Source of the DNA: Pirellula sp.
Lineage (GTDB): Bacteria > Planctomycetota > Planctomycetia > Pirellulales > Pirellulaceae
Assembly: GCA_021299695.1 (NCBI GenBank)
Contig: JAJTEK010000008.1
Location: forward strand, 1-64,000
Direction: 5' to 3'
Length of the DNA stretch: 64,000 nt
Part shown: piece after piece, positions 1 through 7,243 of the stretch
Position numbering within the stretch: position 1 is the first letter of the stretch
Layout: every line of letters begins with the position of its first letter
Position numbers and translations under genes: made by a program
Notes under the pieces: model-generated
What the model was told of the DNA's origin: nothing
What the model saw: the letters and a program-made list of their open reading frames with translations, nothing else
Databases searched by the model: none

Positions 1-90
1 CGGTTTTTGACTTCAAATTGTGGATTGGTTGTTTGTGCAACGCTTGAATCAAGTGACCAGGGGACCGCTGCACGAACCCTACGAACGACA
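1..90. repeat. Dispersed repeat module A, copy 1
   Basis: This stretch is nearly identical to 3370-3455 and 3545-3631. All three share the run from TTTTTTGACTT to GAACCCTACGAACGA with only a few substitutions. The copy begins at or before the window edge. It is followed directly by a palindromic module R (91-121), the same order seen at 3370-3486. It holds no credible gene. Confidence 0.85.
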
Positions 91-121
91 AGGAACTGGC
101 GACAGTCCCCGAGCTTTTTTC
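91..121. repeat. Palindromic module R (REP-like), copy 1
   Basis: The core GACAGTCCCC followed by GAGCTTTTTTC matches the palindrome GGGGACAGTCCCC flanked by A-run and T-run arms seen at 1828, 2217 and 3452. The left arm is decayed here (CTGGCGAC instead of CGGGGAC). Such short dispersed palindromes resemble REP sequences mobilised by RAYT transposases, but no RAYT gene is in the window. Confidence 0.7.
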
Positions 122-158
122 ACAGCAGCAATCGGCGCTCTCGCCACAGTTTATTGAG

Positions 159-728
159 CTAACCTTCGAGATCTAGTTTGTGAAACATCATAAGATGCTC
201 TTTGTCTTCGAAGCCATCGAGCAGTTCAAAACTGTAACGACTGTAGAGTTTTTGGGCCGCAACGTTGTGTCGATGCACCTTGAGAGTAAGCAGGTCGACA
301 TGTTTGCTCGGGGACTTATCGACTCGTATTTGCAGCGCAAACTTTTGCGCTTCCCCAATCAAGTGCTCCATGATTTGGTTCGAGTATCGCCAATCAGGAT
401 CAGGTGGAAATCCGCGGTAGCGATGATCCAAGCCGAGCTGGGGAATGTAAAGCAATCGAGAACGCTTACCATCCGGTGGTGGCCACTTTTGCCAGCCAGT
501 CGTTGCTAATGAAGAGAAGCCTACAATCGAGCCGTACTCTTCTGAGTTTCGATAAATCCAGACCTTTGTATTGAAGTTTTCGATTGAGTCCAAGACCTCA
601 GAACTGGAGATCCATTCGGTAGCTGCCATCGACCACGCTTCATCTCCGCATCGCAGACCCGCCAAGTAGGGCTGGTCTGCAGCAGAAAACTCATCTGCGT
701 AGAGCGGTTGATTCTCCGGTTCGGCCAA
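159..728 (-). CDS. GNAT-family N-acetyltransferase, third gene of a toxin-like triad
   Basis: The 189-residue protein has the layout of a GNAT acetyltransferase. There is an N-terminal acceptor-side segment with a CGDE motif (residues 27-30), a central strand around IVGFSSL, the core strand LLYIPQLGLDHRYRG (about 93-107) leading into the acetyl-CoA loop, and a C-terminal VHRHNVAAQKLYSRYSF element (about 151-167) typical of motif B. The start is TTG, three bases after the stop of the XRE gene, which suggests translational re-initiation; the next in-frame ATG is residue 34 and would cut the first helix. GNAT proteins of this shape include tRNA-acetylating toxins of TA modules (TacT/AtaT type), usually paired with RHH antitoxins. 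Here the partner would be XRE. The substrate is unknown; a housekeeping acetyltransferase is equally possible. Confidence 0.8.
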   Translation of the reverse strand: MAEPENQPLYADEFSAADQPYLAGLRCGDEAWSMAATEWISSSEVLDSIENFNTKVWIYRNSEEYGSIVGFSSLATTGWQKWPPPDGKRSRLLYIPQLGLDHRYRGFPPDPDWRYSNQIMEHLIGEAQKFALQIRVDKSPSKHVDLLTLKVHRHNVAAQKLYSRYSFELLDGFEDKEHLMMFHKLDLEG

Positions 729-731
729 CGG

Positions 732-1421
732 TTAGGCCCTCTTCCTTGACGGGAGTTCTCTTGTCTTGACTCGTGCTGGCGAACGTAGGCTGGCAGCCTC
801 CAAGGATTTTGCTTGTTCTGGAGTCAGTTCTGCATCAGCAAATGCATCTGCAACCGAATCTAGGATCTCAGCAACTTCCAATTGAGGCCAGAGTTCAGTA
901 GGTTCTACCTTAAGTGCTTCTGACAGTTTGAAAATTGTCGTTCGCCGTGGCCGAGCATTTCGCGTCAACATCTTTGAAATAGCCGACTGTGTACAACCAA
1001 TACGATCGGCCAACTCCTCTTGGGTAATGCTTCTTTCAATCAACAATTTGCTCAACCGGCCTGCAAACGATGACTCCTGAGCATCTAGTTGATCCAGCCG
1101 GTTCGAAACGATTGGCCTACGCGATTCAACAGGATGTCCCTTCGCGGTATCCCATTCAATTCGCGTTAGGTCCATGCCGTAGCTACCGTGTCCAACCTCA
1201 GGATTTAGAAAGAGCGCATCGGCAATGGTTGACAGTGCTCGCTGTTTATCCTCGACCGTTGAGTGTTCATATTCAAGGACGGCAAACATGGATCGCACAA
1301 CCGACTGGACCTCATCGCTACACTCCATGAATCGCTTAATCAACTCACGCTGTTTCGGACCGATCGCTAGAAGTGCGCGGAACGCATCGCTTGGAAACTC
1401 ATTCAATTCAGTCGTTGACAT
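732..1421 (-). CDS. XRE-family HTH regulator, probable antitoxin
   Basis: The 229-residue protein carries a Cro/C1-type helix-turn-helix at about 120-178, with the hallmark stretch TQEELADRIGCTQSAISKM and a following scaffold helix. The N-terminal 110 residues are an extra domain I do not recognise, and the tail is basic (PSRKRA). The start at 1421 has a good Shine-Dalgarno (GAGGTGA, about 5 bases upstream). It lies nine bases after the HigB-like gene and three bases before the GNAT gene, so the three probably form one transcript. HigBA modules have this toxin-first order with an XRE antitoxin, and the antitoxin usually represses its own promoter. At 229 residues it is about twice the length of a usual HigA. 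Confidence 0.85.
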   Translation of the reverse strand: MSTTELNEFPSDAFRALLAIGPKQRELIKRFMECSDEVQSVVRSMFAVLEYEHSTVEDKQRALSTIADALFLNPEVGHGSYGMDLTRIEWDTAKGHPVESRRPIVSNRLDQLDAQESSFAGRLSKLLIERSITQEELADRIGCTQSAISKMLTRNARPRRTTIFKLSEALKVEPTELWPQLEVAEILDSVADAFADAELTPEQAKSLEAASLRSPARVKTRELPSRKRA

Positions 1422-1430
1422 TTCATCACC

Positions 1431-1742
1431 TCAATCCGCTCGCTCTTGAACGATCAAGCTCCGAGCGGAATTGATCGTTCGTTGTAAATCGCTAAATTCT
1501 TCGTCTACCCTTAGCCCACCGAGCACCCAAAGTATCGGTTCTTTCGGGTTCGGCGAATGGTCACAGAAGAGGACACGCATGCCGGGATACAGCTCGCCTT
1601 CTTCCTCAACCAACATTTCCACCAGATTTGAATCACGAACAAAACTCCATCGCAAATCGACCAATAACGGATCTTCGAGATCCCACCATCGAAGTTTTAG
1701 CAAGTGTCGAACCCGTTGGGAGTATCGGTCTTGCCATGACAA
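1431..1742 (-). CDS. Small RelE/HigB-like protein, putative toxin
   Basis: This 103-residue protein has the profile of a RelE/HigB-superfamily toxin: an N-terminal helix (RYSQRVRHLLKL), a central strand pair ending in MRVLFCD (about 56-62), then ILWVLGGLRVDEEF, aligning by eye with the 'i.lLhgF.KK' strand of HigB, and a last helix holding INSARSLI. The usual Lys-Lys pair after the strand is replaced by VDEE, so ribonuclease activity is uncertain. The start is TTG at 1742; the nearby ATG at 1737 is in another frame. It is the first gene of a three-gene unit with the XRE and GNAT genes. The assignment rests on order and a weak pattern match. Confidence 0.55.
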   Translation of the reverse strand: MSWQDRYSQRVRHLLKLRWWDLEDPLLVDLRWSFVRDSNLVEMLVEEEGELYPGMRVLFCDHSPNPKEPILWVLGGLRVDEEFSDLQRTINSARSLIVQERAD

Positions 1743-1827
1743 TAATATGACCTAAAAATGACTTGTCAAGTTCGAATTCATTGGATAACCCAACGGATTG
1801 GTCGCAAGCACCTGCACGCAAGAGACT

Positions 1828-1862
1828 GGAAAAAACACGGAGACAGTCCCCGTGTTTTTTCC
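1828..1862. repeat. Palindromic module R, copy 2 (longest stem)
   Basis: This is an almost perfect hairpin: GGAAAAAACACGG pairs with CCGTGTTTTTTCC around a short AGACAGTCC-type centre. With T-runs on both strands it could act as a bidirectional terminator upstream of the HigB-like gene. The shared core with copies at 91, 2217 and 3452 marks it as part of a dispersed repeat family. Confidence 0.8.
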
Positions 1863-1884
1863 TCGAGTTTTTTCCACGGGATCG

Positions 1885-2130
1885 TTCGCCCCAACGGGGC
1901 ATAATGAGATAGCCCAGGGTAGAGCGCAGCGCCACCCTGGGTACACCGGCGACTTGGGCGCGCCGCCGCGCCCCAATTCGCCCAAGCCCTGAAAGGGCGA
2001 AACATAACACATGGGTTTACGCGCCGCCGGTTCCGCCCTTTCAGGGCTTGGGTTGTTTCGGGCACACCAATCCCAGGGCGGCGCTTCGCTCTGCCCTGGG
2101 CTTTCACCTTGCGCCCCGTTGGAGCGGCCG
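1885..2130. repeat. Large imperfect inverted repeat
   Basis: The left arm runs outward to inward through CGCCCCAACGGGGC, GCCCAGGGTAGAGCGCAGCG, and GCCCAAGCCCTGAAAGGGCG. The right arm carries the matching complements in mirrored order: CGCCCTTTCAGGGCTTGGG, CGGCGCTTCGCTCTGCCCTGG and GCGCCCCGTTGGAGCG. The two arms could form a long cruciform or stem. The sub-palindromes around AGCCCTGAAAGGGC and CCCCAACGGGG are of a type common between genes in planctomycetes. Confidence 0.75.
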
Positions 2131-2253
2131 AATCGATGGTGGATCGCGCGATAACCAAAGCCGAACAGCCCAAGCGCTCGGTGGTACGTTCCGCGGTCCA
2201 TGGGTTGCCTGTTGTTTCGAAAAAACCCGGGGACAGTCCCCGAGTTTTTTCAA
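2072..2253. repeat. Mosaic repeat copy: modules C, B and R (module A missing)
   Basis: Module C (2072-2172, from CCCAGGGCGGCGCTTCGCTC to ACCAAAGCCGAACAGCCC) recurs at 3230-3330. Module B (2161-2210, from CCGAACAGCCC to CATGGGTTGCC) recurs at 3319-3368 and 3495-3543. Module R (2217-2253) has the core CCCGGGGACAGTCCCCGAG with A- and T-run arms. At 3230-3486 the same order includes module A between B and R, so this copy looks internally deleted. Confidence 0.8.
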
Positions 2254-2297
2254 ATCGCCCAACCGCTTGCGCTGATCGGCTGACAACAACGAGCATC

Positions 2298-2945
2298 TCA
2301 ACGATCGTTCGGCATATCAAGTCGGCTAAAGAGTTCGTTCAGATCGACTCTCCACCCCGGAAGCACTTGCCCACCATCGAGGACTGCTTCATCCTTGTAC
2401 ACTGTAGCGTCTTGGGCTGTACGAAAGACCGTCACGGTGCGTGTTCGATGCTCAACCATCCACAGCAACTCAACCCCTGCATAAAAATACTCCCGACGCT
2501 TACGGGACATCTCTGCGTAAGTATTGCTGCTGCTTAGCACCTCAATAACAAAATTGGGAACTAGATCGGGGATCGGGGCCGCCGGGATTCGCCCATCTGG
2601 CAATCGGTTCCAAGCAACAAACGCGACATCCGGACCGCGAACGGTATCCCCAAAAAGACGTGTCATTCCATCGGCACCTGTCGCGACACCGATTCTGTTC
2701 GAGTCGAGATAGTTGTTTAACCACTGCAACAATATGCCCGCTAACAATGATTCTTGCCAACCCATGCTTTTCTCCACCAAAGTACCATCGATAAGCTCGT
2801 AGAGTCGTCGTTCGGTATCCCTTAAATACGTTACATCCTCGATGGTGGCCGTCCCCGGTGCAGGATTGGTTCGAATACGAGACGCGGGGATGTTGCCAAG
2901 ATCCTGAAGCCTTTCTTCCAAGGTTGTTGCTACTGCAATGCTCAT
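2298..2945 (-). CDS. Uma2-family (DUF820) restriction-endonuclease-like protein
   Basis: The 215-residue protein matches the Uma2/DUF820 family, which has a PD-(D/E)XK nuclease fold. Visible marks are YELIDGTLVEKS (the conserved E-x-x-x-G-x-L region), VRGPDVAFV (the P-D active-site Asp), the strand PNFVIEVLSSSN (conserved E) and KRREYFYAGVELLWMVE (conserved K and E/W-V region). The substrate of this family is not established; copies are very numerous in planctomycetes and cyanobacteria. I start it at 2945 because an AAAGGAG lies six bases upstream; a longer frame to 2999 lacks this. It sits alone between two repeat clusters. Confidence 0.88.
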   Translation of the reverse strand: MSIAVATTLEERLQDLGNIPASRIRTNPAPGTATIEDVTYLRDTERRLYELIDGTLVEKSMGWQESLLAGILLQWLNNYLDSNRIGVATGADGMTRLFGDTVRGPDVAFVAWNRLPDGRIPAAPIPDLVPNFVIEVLSSSNTYAEMSRKRREYFYAGVELLWMVEHRTRTVTVFRTAQDATVYKDEAVLDGGQVLPGWRVDLNELFSRLDMPNDR

Positions 2946-3007
2946 CTTGGTCTCCTTTGAAACTCCGTGCCTGATCAACCCGATCCTTTGATACCGCACT
3001 CTCTATT

Positions 3008-3226
3008 TTAGTCATGTTCTCGCCCAAGTGAACATGAGAGGGCTTCGATTAGGCTTTGTACTTTAGGCGTTAGGAAAACCCACAAGTCCCCGTGCACAAT
3101 GCCCTCACATTGGGTTAACCTTGAGGTGACGGATTCCACGTGCCGGTGATCCAAGACAAACCACTGCCTCAGCCAAAACAGGAAATCCGGCCTAATCCCC
3201 AACCGCAATCGATACCAATGCGCAAT
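3008..3226 (-). pseudogene. Possible 5'-truncated gene remnant
   Basis: An open minus-strand frame of about 70 codons ends in TAA at 3008. It reads like protein (for example FLFWLRQWFVLDHRHVES and VHGDLWVFLTP), unlike the repeat sequence that precedes it. No start codon fits: upstream the frame passes straight into repeat module C. It may be the 3' part of a gene cut by the repeat, or chance. I do not recognise the family. Confidence 0.3.
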
Positions 3227-3229
3227 GTA

Positions 3230-3486
3230 CCCAGGGCGGCGCTTCGCTCTGCCCTGGGCTATCACCTTGCGCCCCGTTGGGGCGGCCGGATCGATGGATG
3301 ATCGCGCGATAACCAAAGCCGAACAGCCCACGCGCTCGGTGGTACGTTCCGCGGTCCATGGGTTGCCCGTTTTTTGACTTAACATCGTGGCTTGGTTGTT
3401 TGTGCAACGCTTGAATCAAGTGACCAGGGGACCGCTGCACGAACCCTACGAACGAAAAAACCTGGGGACAGTCCCCGGATTCTTCG
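3230..3486. repeat. Mosaic repeat copy with all modules C-B-A-R
   Basis: This is the most complete copy: C (3230-3330), B (3319-3368), A (3370-3455) and R (3452-3486, core CTGGGGACAGTCCCCGG). It defines the order from which the other copies have lost pieces. Length is close to 257 bases and no coding potential is visible. Confidence 0.8.
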
Positions 3487-3494
3487 TTGAACAG

Positions 3495-3631
3495 CCGAAC
3501 AGCCCAAGCGCTCGGTGGTACGTTCCGCGGTCCATGGGTTGCCGGTTTTTTGACTTCAAATTGTGGATTGGTTGTTTGTGCAATGCTTGAATCAAGTGAC
3601 CAGGGGACCGCTGCACGAACCCTACGGACGA
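3495..3631. repeat. Mosaic repeat copy: modules B and A only
   Basis: Module B (3495-3543) and module A (3545-3631) follow the complete copy head to tail. The C module is missing on the left and R on the right. Module A here has CAATGCTTGAATC where the other two copies read CAACGCTTGAATC. Confidence 0.8.
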
Positions 3632-3638
3632 CAGGGAC

Positions 3639-4460
3639 CTAGAAGTCCGATTGCTCGGTTTGGCTCGCAAAGCACTCTACGTTGGGCATGCGCTCTTGCA
3701 GCATCGTTGCGAGTTTGTGCATCGCGAAGCGCTCGCTTGCGAAATGGCCCATGAGCAACATCGACACGCCCTGGGCTTGCGCCTCGAGCGACTGATGGTA
3801 CGTCGCCTCCCCTGTGACGAACGCCTCGCATTGATGCTTGAGCGCAAGCGGCAGAAGACTGGCACCCGAACCACAGACAATGCCCACTCGAACGACATGG
3901 GAATCTTGCGGATCGGTGCACTTAGGACGAATCTCCGGGATGGCACTTTCTAGTCGAGCCCACAAATCGGAGAGTTTCGTCGGCGTGGCAAAATCCCCGA
4001 CGATACCCGATCCAAGTTCGTACTTAGCGAATTCTGGTTTCGAGGAGACTTGCAATGGACGCAAGTTACCGAGTTGAAGGATCTGGGCCAATTGGCGATT
4101 GATCCCTTGGGGAGCATTGTCCCAAGCCGTATGGGGCGAGTAGATCGCTATCCCATGGCCGATGGCATCCCAGAGGATTTTTCCAGTCGTCGTCTGCGTG
4201 GTGATGCGATCGATGGGTTTGAATGGTATCGGATGATGGACAACGATCAACTTTACGCCGCGCCGGATCGCTTCTTCGAGAACCGCGCTCGTCAAACTCA
4301 GGCAAGTCATCAGGGTCTTGATTCGCACGGTCGGATCGCCTACCAAGAGTCCGACGTTGTCCCAGCTTTCGGCCAGCTCCAGAGGGGCAATTTCATTCAG
4401 GTGCGGGAGAATCTCTCGGACCGATGGATTGCCATTTGATTTCGCGTCGGGGTCGGCCAT
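3639..4460 (-). CDS. Nif3-like dinuclear metal-centre protein (DUF34/YbgI family)
   Basis: The 273-residue protein has the full set of family marks: SWDNVGLLVGD (32-42), the metal-binding HHP (75-77), YSPHTAWD (107-114) and, near the C-terminus, MGHFASERF with His239 and Glu243. These correspond to the two-metal site of E. coli YbgI and relatives, which form toroidal hexamers. GTP cyclohydrolase 1 type 2 is a common database name, but the cellular role is unsettled. It is 10 bases downstream of the pseudoprotease gene on the same strand, so it may be the last gene of that unit. Its 3' end abuts repeat module A. Confidence 0.93.
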   Translation of the reverse strand: MADPDAKSNGNPSVREILPHLNEIAPLELAESWDNVGLLVGDPTVRIKTLMTCLSLTSAVLEEAIRRGVKLIVVHHPIPFKPIDRITTQTTTGKILWDAIGHGIAIYSPHTAWDNAPQGINRQLAQILQLGNLRPLQVSSKPEFAKYELGSGIVGDFATPTKLSDLWARLESAIPEIRPKCTDPQDSHVVRVGIVCGSGASLLPLALKHQCEAFVTGEATYHQSLEAQAQGVSMLLMGHFASERFAMHKLATMLQERMPNVECFASQTEQSDF

Positions 4461-4470
4461 AAAGACATCT

Positions 4471-5901
4471 CTAAGGAACCGGCGATATCGATGTCGGCGG
4501 TTTGAGGGCTTCGATCTTCAGACCACTGCCGACCTCGGAGGACTCAAGGCCTGTGGTTCCATCGCTTGCCGAGGGTGCCTGCTGCTGGCCGACGGTTTGC
4601 TCTTGCAGAGTCGAAGCGGTTTGGAGCATTTCCTCGACCGCTTTCGAAACCGTTTTGGCCATCAGTGCATAGCAACTGACTCGTCCGGCCCGGGCGATGT
4701 TCAATCCGATCGCGTTACCATCGACATCGACGATCGGTCCGCCACAGTGCTGGGGTTCGAGGACGCTGTCGTGTTCGATGACTTCGCGAAAACCTGTCGA
4801 TCGTGCAGAGACGCTCCCGTTGACTTGGAGTTCCGTCGGATCGAGCATGATGTTGGTCAAGTCCATCATCTGGGCTTCGAATGAGATCGCCTTGCTGTCG
4901 CGATTGACATCGATGGTAAGTCGTTTTCCGGCCGTCAGGGTCATCAGGTAATTGAGGACTTCCTGGCGGGTCTCAACGGGCTTGCCCTCGATCTTGATGA
5001 TGATGTCCCCTTGGAGGATCCCGGCTCGGTAAGCACCGCTGCCTACCACGACGTTTTCGACCAGTGGGCCTTGGTGGGCCGAGGACAACTGGATGCCCAG
5101 GAGGGCTCGTTGCTGTTGGATGGTCCTTTTCTCGACGCTGACGACTCCCAGAGCCAGGGGCAAGGACCTTGAGTCGGCGCTGGCGATCCACCCCCCTAGG
5201 GCTACCTTGGTGTCGGTATTCCATTGGATCGCTGGCAAATCTTGCCGCTCGACCTTGATCAATACCAAGTCGAGTTCAGGCCTGCGGACTTTGACCGTAC
5301 CGGGGATTTTGGTTCCGTCGTGCAATCGGATTTCGATCGCAGAGTCAGGGATTTCCGAGGATTTCGAGACGATCCAGCCCTCGGGACGGGCGATCGCGCC
5401 GAGTGCGATCTGTTGGTTTTGGCCGAAGATCTGTACGGTGGATTTCCAATGCTCGCCCATCGCTTCTCGGAAGGCGCGAAGCGTCGCGTACTGGCTTCTT
5501 TGGCGGGCTCGGCTACTTGCGAATCGGCCGTCTCGAGCTCGATTGGCTCCCCCCGGAAGCCTCATTTCCTGTTGGATCAGACGATGGGGAAAGAAATCCT
5601 CATGGCCTTGGGTGTTCAACGCGCCGAGCGGATCGCTGGTTTGGAAATCGGAATCGTCCGGGTTGGGTCGCTTCGACTCGGATTGGTTCGATTCGGATTG
5701 GTTTGCCTCTTGAAGGGCTTCGGAACTTCGGCTCCGAGGGTCGGTGTCGATGCTTGCCGGGAGTTGCAATTTGGGGGCAGAGGGTTTGCAAGACCCATCG
5801 AAGCAGCGAGGGTCGCCGGTGCGCAGGGAGCTCTCGGCGAGCATCCCGCCCCAGAGTCCCAAGCAACCCAAAAGCATTACTTTGTCGATCCCAAACTTCA
5901 T
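4471..5901 (-). CDS. HtrA-like secreted pseudoprotease with a PDZ domain nested in the protease fold
   Basis: The 476-residue protein starts with a hydrophobic export segment (8-24), then a low-complexity linker and a trypsin-like domain. The first barrel is at about 155-258: GWIVSKSSEI at 175-184 aligns with the DegP segment holding the catalytic His, which is Ser182 here, while Asp211 of ELDLVLIKV fits the catalytic Asp. A PDZ domain follows (about 262-348, with GPLVENVVVGSGAYRAG and GDIIIKIEGKPV). Only after it comes the nucleophile loop, EPQHCGGP, with Cys386 where GNSGGP has Ser, then VDVDGNAIGLNIA. The PDZ therefore splits the protease fold. It lies 20 bases downstream of an intact HtrA-type protease. 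It probably binds rather than cuts, perhaps as that enzyme's partner; a Cys nucleophile is possible but lacks the His. Confidence 0.8.
   Translation of the reverse strand: MKFGIDKVMLLGCLGLWGGMLAESSLRTGDPRCFDGSCKPSAPKLQLPASIDTDPRSRSSEALQEANQSESNQSESKRPNPDDSDFQTSDPLGALNTQGHEDFFPHRLIQQEMRLPGGANRARDGRFASSRARQRSQYATLRAFREAMGEHWKSTVQIFGQNQQIALGAIARPEGWIVSKSSEIPDSAIEIRLHDGTKIPGTVKVRRPELDLVLIKVERQDLPAIQWNTDTKVALGGWIASADSRSLPLALGVVSVEKRTIQQQRALLGIQLSSAHQGPLVENVVVGSGAYRAGILQGDIIIKIEGKPVETRQEVLNYLMTLTAGKRLTIDVNRDSKAISFEAQMMDLTNIMLDPTELQVNGSVSARSTGFREVIEHDSVLEPQHCGGPIVDVDGNAIGLNIARAGRVSCYALMAKTVSKAVEEMLQTASTLQEQTVGQQQAPSASDGTTGLESSEVGSGLKIEALKPPTSISPVP
5672..5701. repeat. In-frame 15-bp tandem duplication
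   Basis: Two 15-bp units, TTCGACTCGGATTGG and TTCGATTCGGATTGG, lie head to tail inside the pseudoprotease linker. They encode a duplicated pentapeptide (S-E-S-N-Q type). Confidence 0.8.
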
Positions 5902-5921
5902 GATGCGGTCTCTCGGTGGCC

Positions 5922-7061
5922 TTAGGGCTCGTCAGAAACTCCGATAATCAACTTCAAATTCACCTTCTTGCCGTCGCGCAAGACTTCGACATTGACCCGT
6001 TCGCCCGGCACCATTGCATCGACCTCTTCTTTGAGTCGATCGAAGTTGGTGATTTCGGCGTTGTGGAAGCGAATGATCCGATCCCCTGGGACGATTCCGG
6101 CTTTAGCCGCAGGGCCTCTGGGTGCGACGGTTCCGATGATGCATTCGCTTTTGGTGTCCGATTGACGATCGGCCGTCACGCCGATGATGGGCCTAAAGCC
6201 AGGTAGGACGCCCCAAGCTTCGCTGTTGGCCAAGCGATCCCAGGATTCCATGTAGACATTCATGGGAACATGCATGTTGTCGTCGACGTCGATTCCGATG
6301 CGGCTGTGGATGCCGATGAGTTTGCCTTGGAGGTCGAAAAGAGGTCCTCCGCTGTCTCCGCCGATGAGCGAACAGTCCGAGACGACCGTCGAGTCGGTCA
6401 CGGCGAGGATACGTCCGATGCGAATCACTGCAGGGCGGTCTGAGATCCAACCTCCCGGATGTCCCCCTGCGATGCACCATTGCCCGGTCTTGACGCGCTC
6501 GCCGACGGCCGGGAGTGCAGCATGAGGCCAGGGTTGATTGTTTTCGTCGCGCGTTTTGAGAATGCGAACCAATCCCGCATCGGTGTCTCGGTTGACACCC
6601 ATGCTGACACCTTCGACGCGCCGGCCATCGTGAAGCACGACCCACATCTTTTGCTTGGGCTTACCGGCGACGTGGGCAGCCGTCAGGATGTAGCCGTCTT
6701 CGTTGATGAGCACACCGCTTCCTTGCGTGCTGCCATGCTGAAGATTGACGGTGACTTGATGGATTTTCGCTGCGACCTTGGACTGTTGTGTCTGGAGAGC
6801 CTTCAGGTCCGTCAGGGACTTGGGGTCCTCGCCTGAAAAGAGTCGGTTCAAACTCGGGTCTAACGAAACGTAGGTCGCACCTTTGGTTTCGCCGTCGACG
6901 GTTCGGTCCACCGGAGCGGACATCCGAGGCTTTGCGGGAGCTTCTGGCAACACGTCTTGGGCGTGGACTTGCACGCTTGCGCCCAGGGGGCCTAAGCCGA
7001 CAAGGCCCAAGCCGACAAGGCCCGTGCAAAACAAAACGAACGGTTTGGCAAGCCGAAGCAT
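5922..7061 (-). CDS. Secreted HtrA/DegP-type serine protease with one C-terminal PDZ domain
   Basis: The 379-residue protein has a signal peptide (1-35, ending VHAQ) and an intact S1C-type triad: His130 in YILTAAH, Asp161 in RDTDAGLVRI, and Ser237 in GGDSGGP. A single PDZ domain follows at about 290-375 (APRGPAAKAGIVPGDRIIRF). DegP/DegS relatives degrade or sense misfolded proteins outside the cytoplasm, and one PDZ resembles DegS more than DegP. It is the promoter-proximal gene of a unit with the nested-PDZ pseudoprotease and the Nif3 gene. Confidence 0.92.
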   Translation of the reverse strand: MLRLAKPFVLFCTGLVGLGLVGLGPLGASVQVHAQDVLPEAPAKPRMSAPVDRTVDGETKGATYVSLDPSLNRLFSGEDPKSLTDLKALQTQQSKVAAKIHQVTVNLQHGSTQGSGVLINEDGYILTAAHVAGKPKQKMWVVLHDGRRVEGVSMGVNRDTDAGLVRILKTRDENNQPWPHAALPAVGERVKTGQWCIAGGHPGGWISDRPAVIRIGRILAVTDSTVVSDCSLIGGDSGGPLFDLQGKLIGIHSRIGIDVDDNMHVPMNVYMESWDRLANSEAWGVLPGFRPIIGVTADRQSDTKSECIIGTVAPRGPAAKAGIVPGDRIIRFHNAEITNFDRLKEEVDAMVPGERVNVEVLRDGKKVNLKLIIGVSDEP

Positions 7062-7243
7062 TCCAATTCCCCTAAACGCAGTTGACCCCAGGGCGATATG
7101 CCTCAGGGCACGGTATGATAAGACCGATTATTCGGTATCAGAGCTCAAAATAAAACCCTTTACCCCAAAGAACTTAAGAAAGTTCACTCCGGAATGTCAA
7201 GAAACTTCCCCTCAGGTCCGTTCGTAACGGTTCGGAAGGATAA

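Larger units (their letters stand above)
1743..2297. repeat. Gene-free repeat region between the XRE triad and the Uma2 gene
   Basis: These 555 bases hold no convincing gene. They contain a long palindromic module R copy (1828-1862), a large imperfect inverted repeat (1885-2130), module C (2072-2172), module B (2161-2210) and another R (2217-2253). Open frames crossing the region in several registers are all built from repeat sequence. Confidence 0.8.
3000..3638. repeat. Gene-poor repeat region upstream of the Uma2 gene
   Basis: About 640 bases. The first 225 hold a possible gene remnant on the minus strand (3008-3226). The rest is mosaic repeat: C (3230-3330), B (3319-3368), A (3370-3455), R (3452-3486), B (3495-3543), A (3545-3631). 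The last A module ends about eight bases before the stop codon of the Nif3 gene. Confidence 0.8.

Noticed and set aside
1778-2320. Minus-strand frames of up to 180 codons in the left repeat region
   Set aside because: They are built wholly from repeat modules C, B and R, and the same peptides reappear at 3192-3440, so they reflect repetition and not coding.
5830-5901. Lipoprotein signal (LLGC) at residues 10-13 of the pseudoprotease
   Set aside because: The hydrophobic stretch continues past the Cys and the n-region plus core before it is too short for a lipobox.
4318-5925. Several plus-strand frames opposite the pseudoprotease gene
   Set aside because: They are shadows of a gene with clear domain content on the other strand and show no recognisable motifs.
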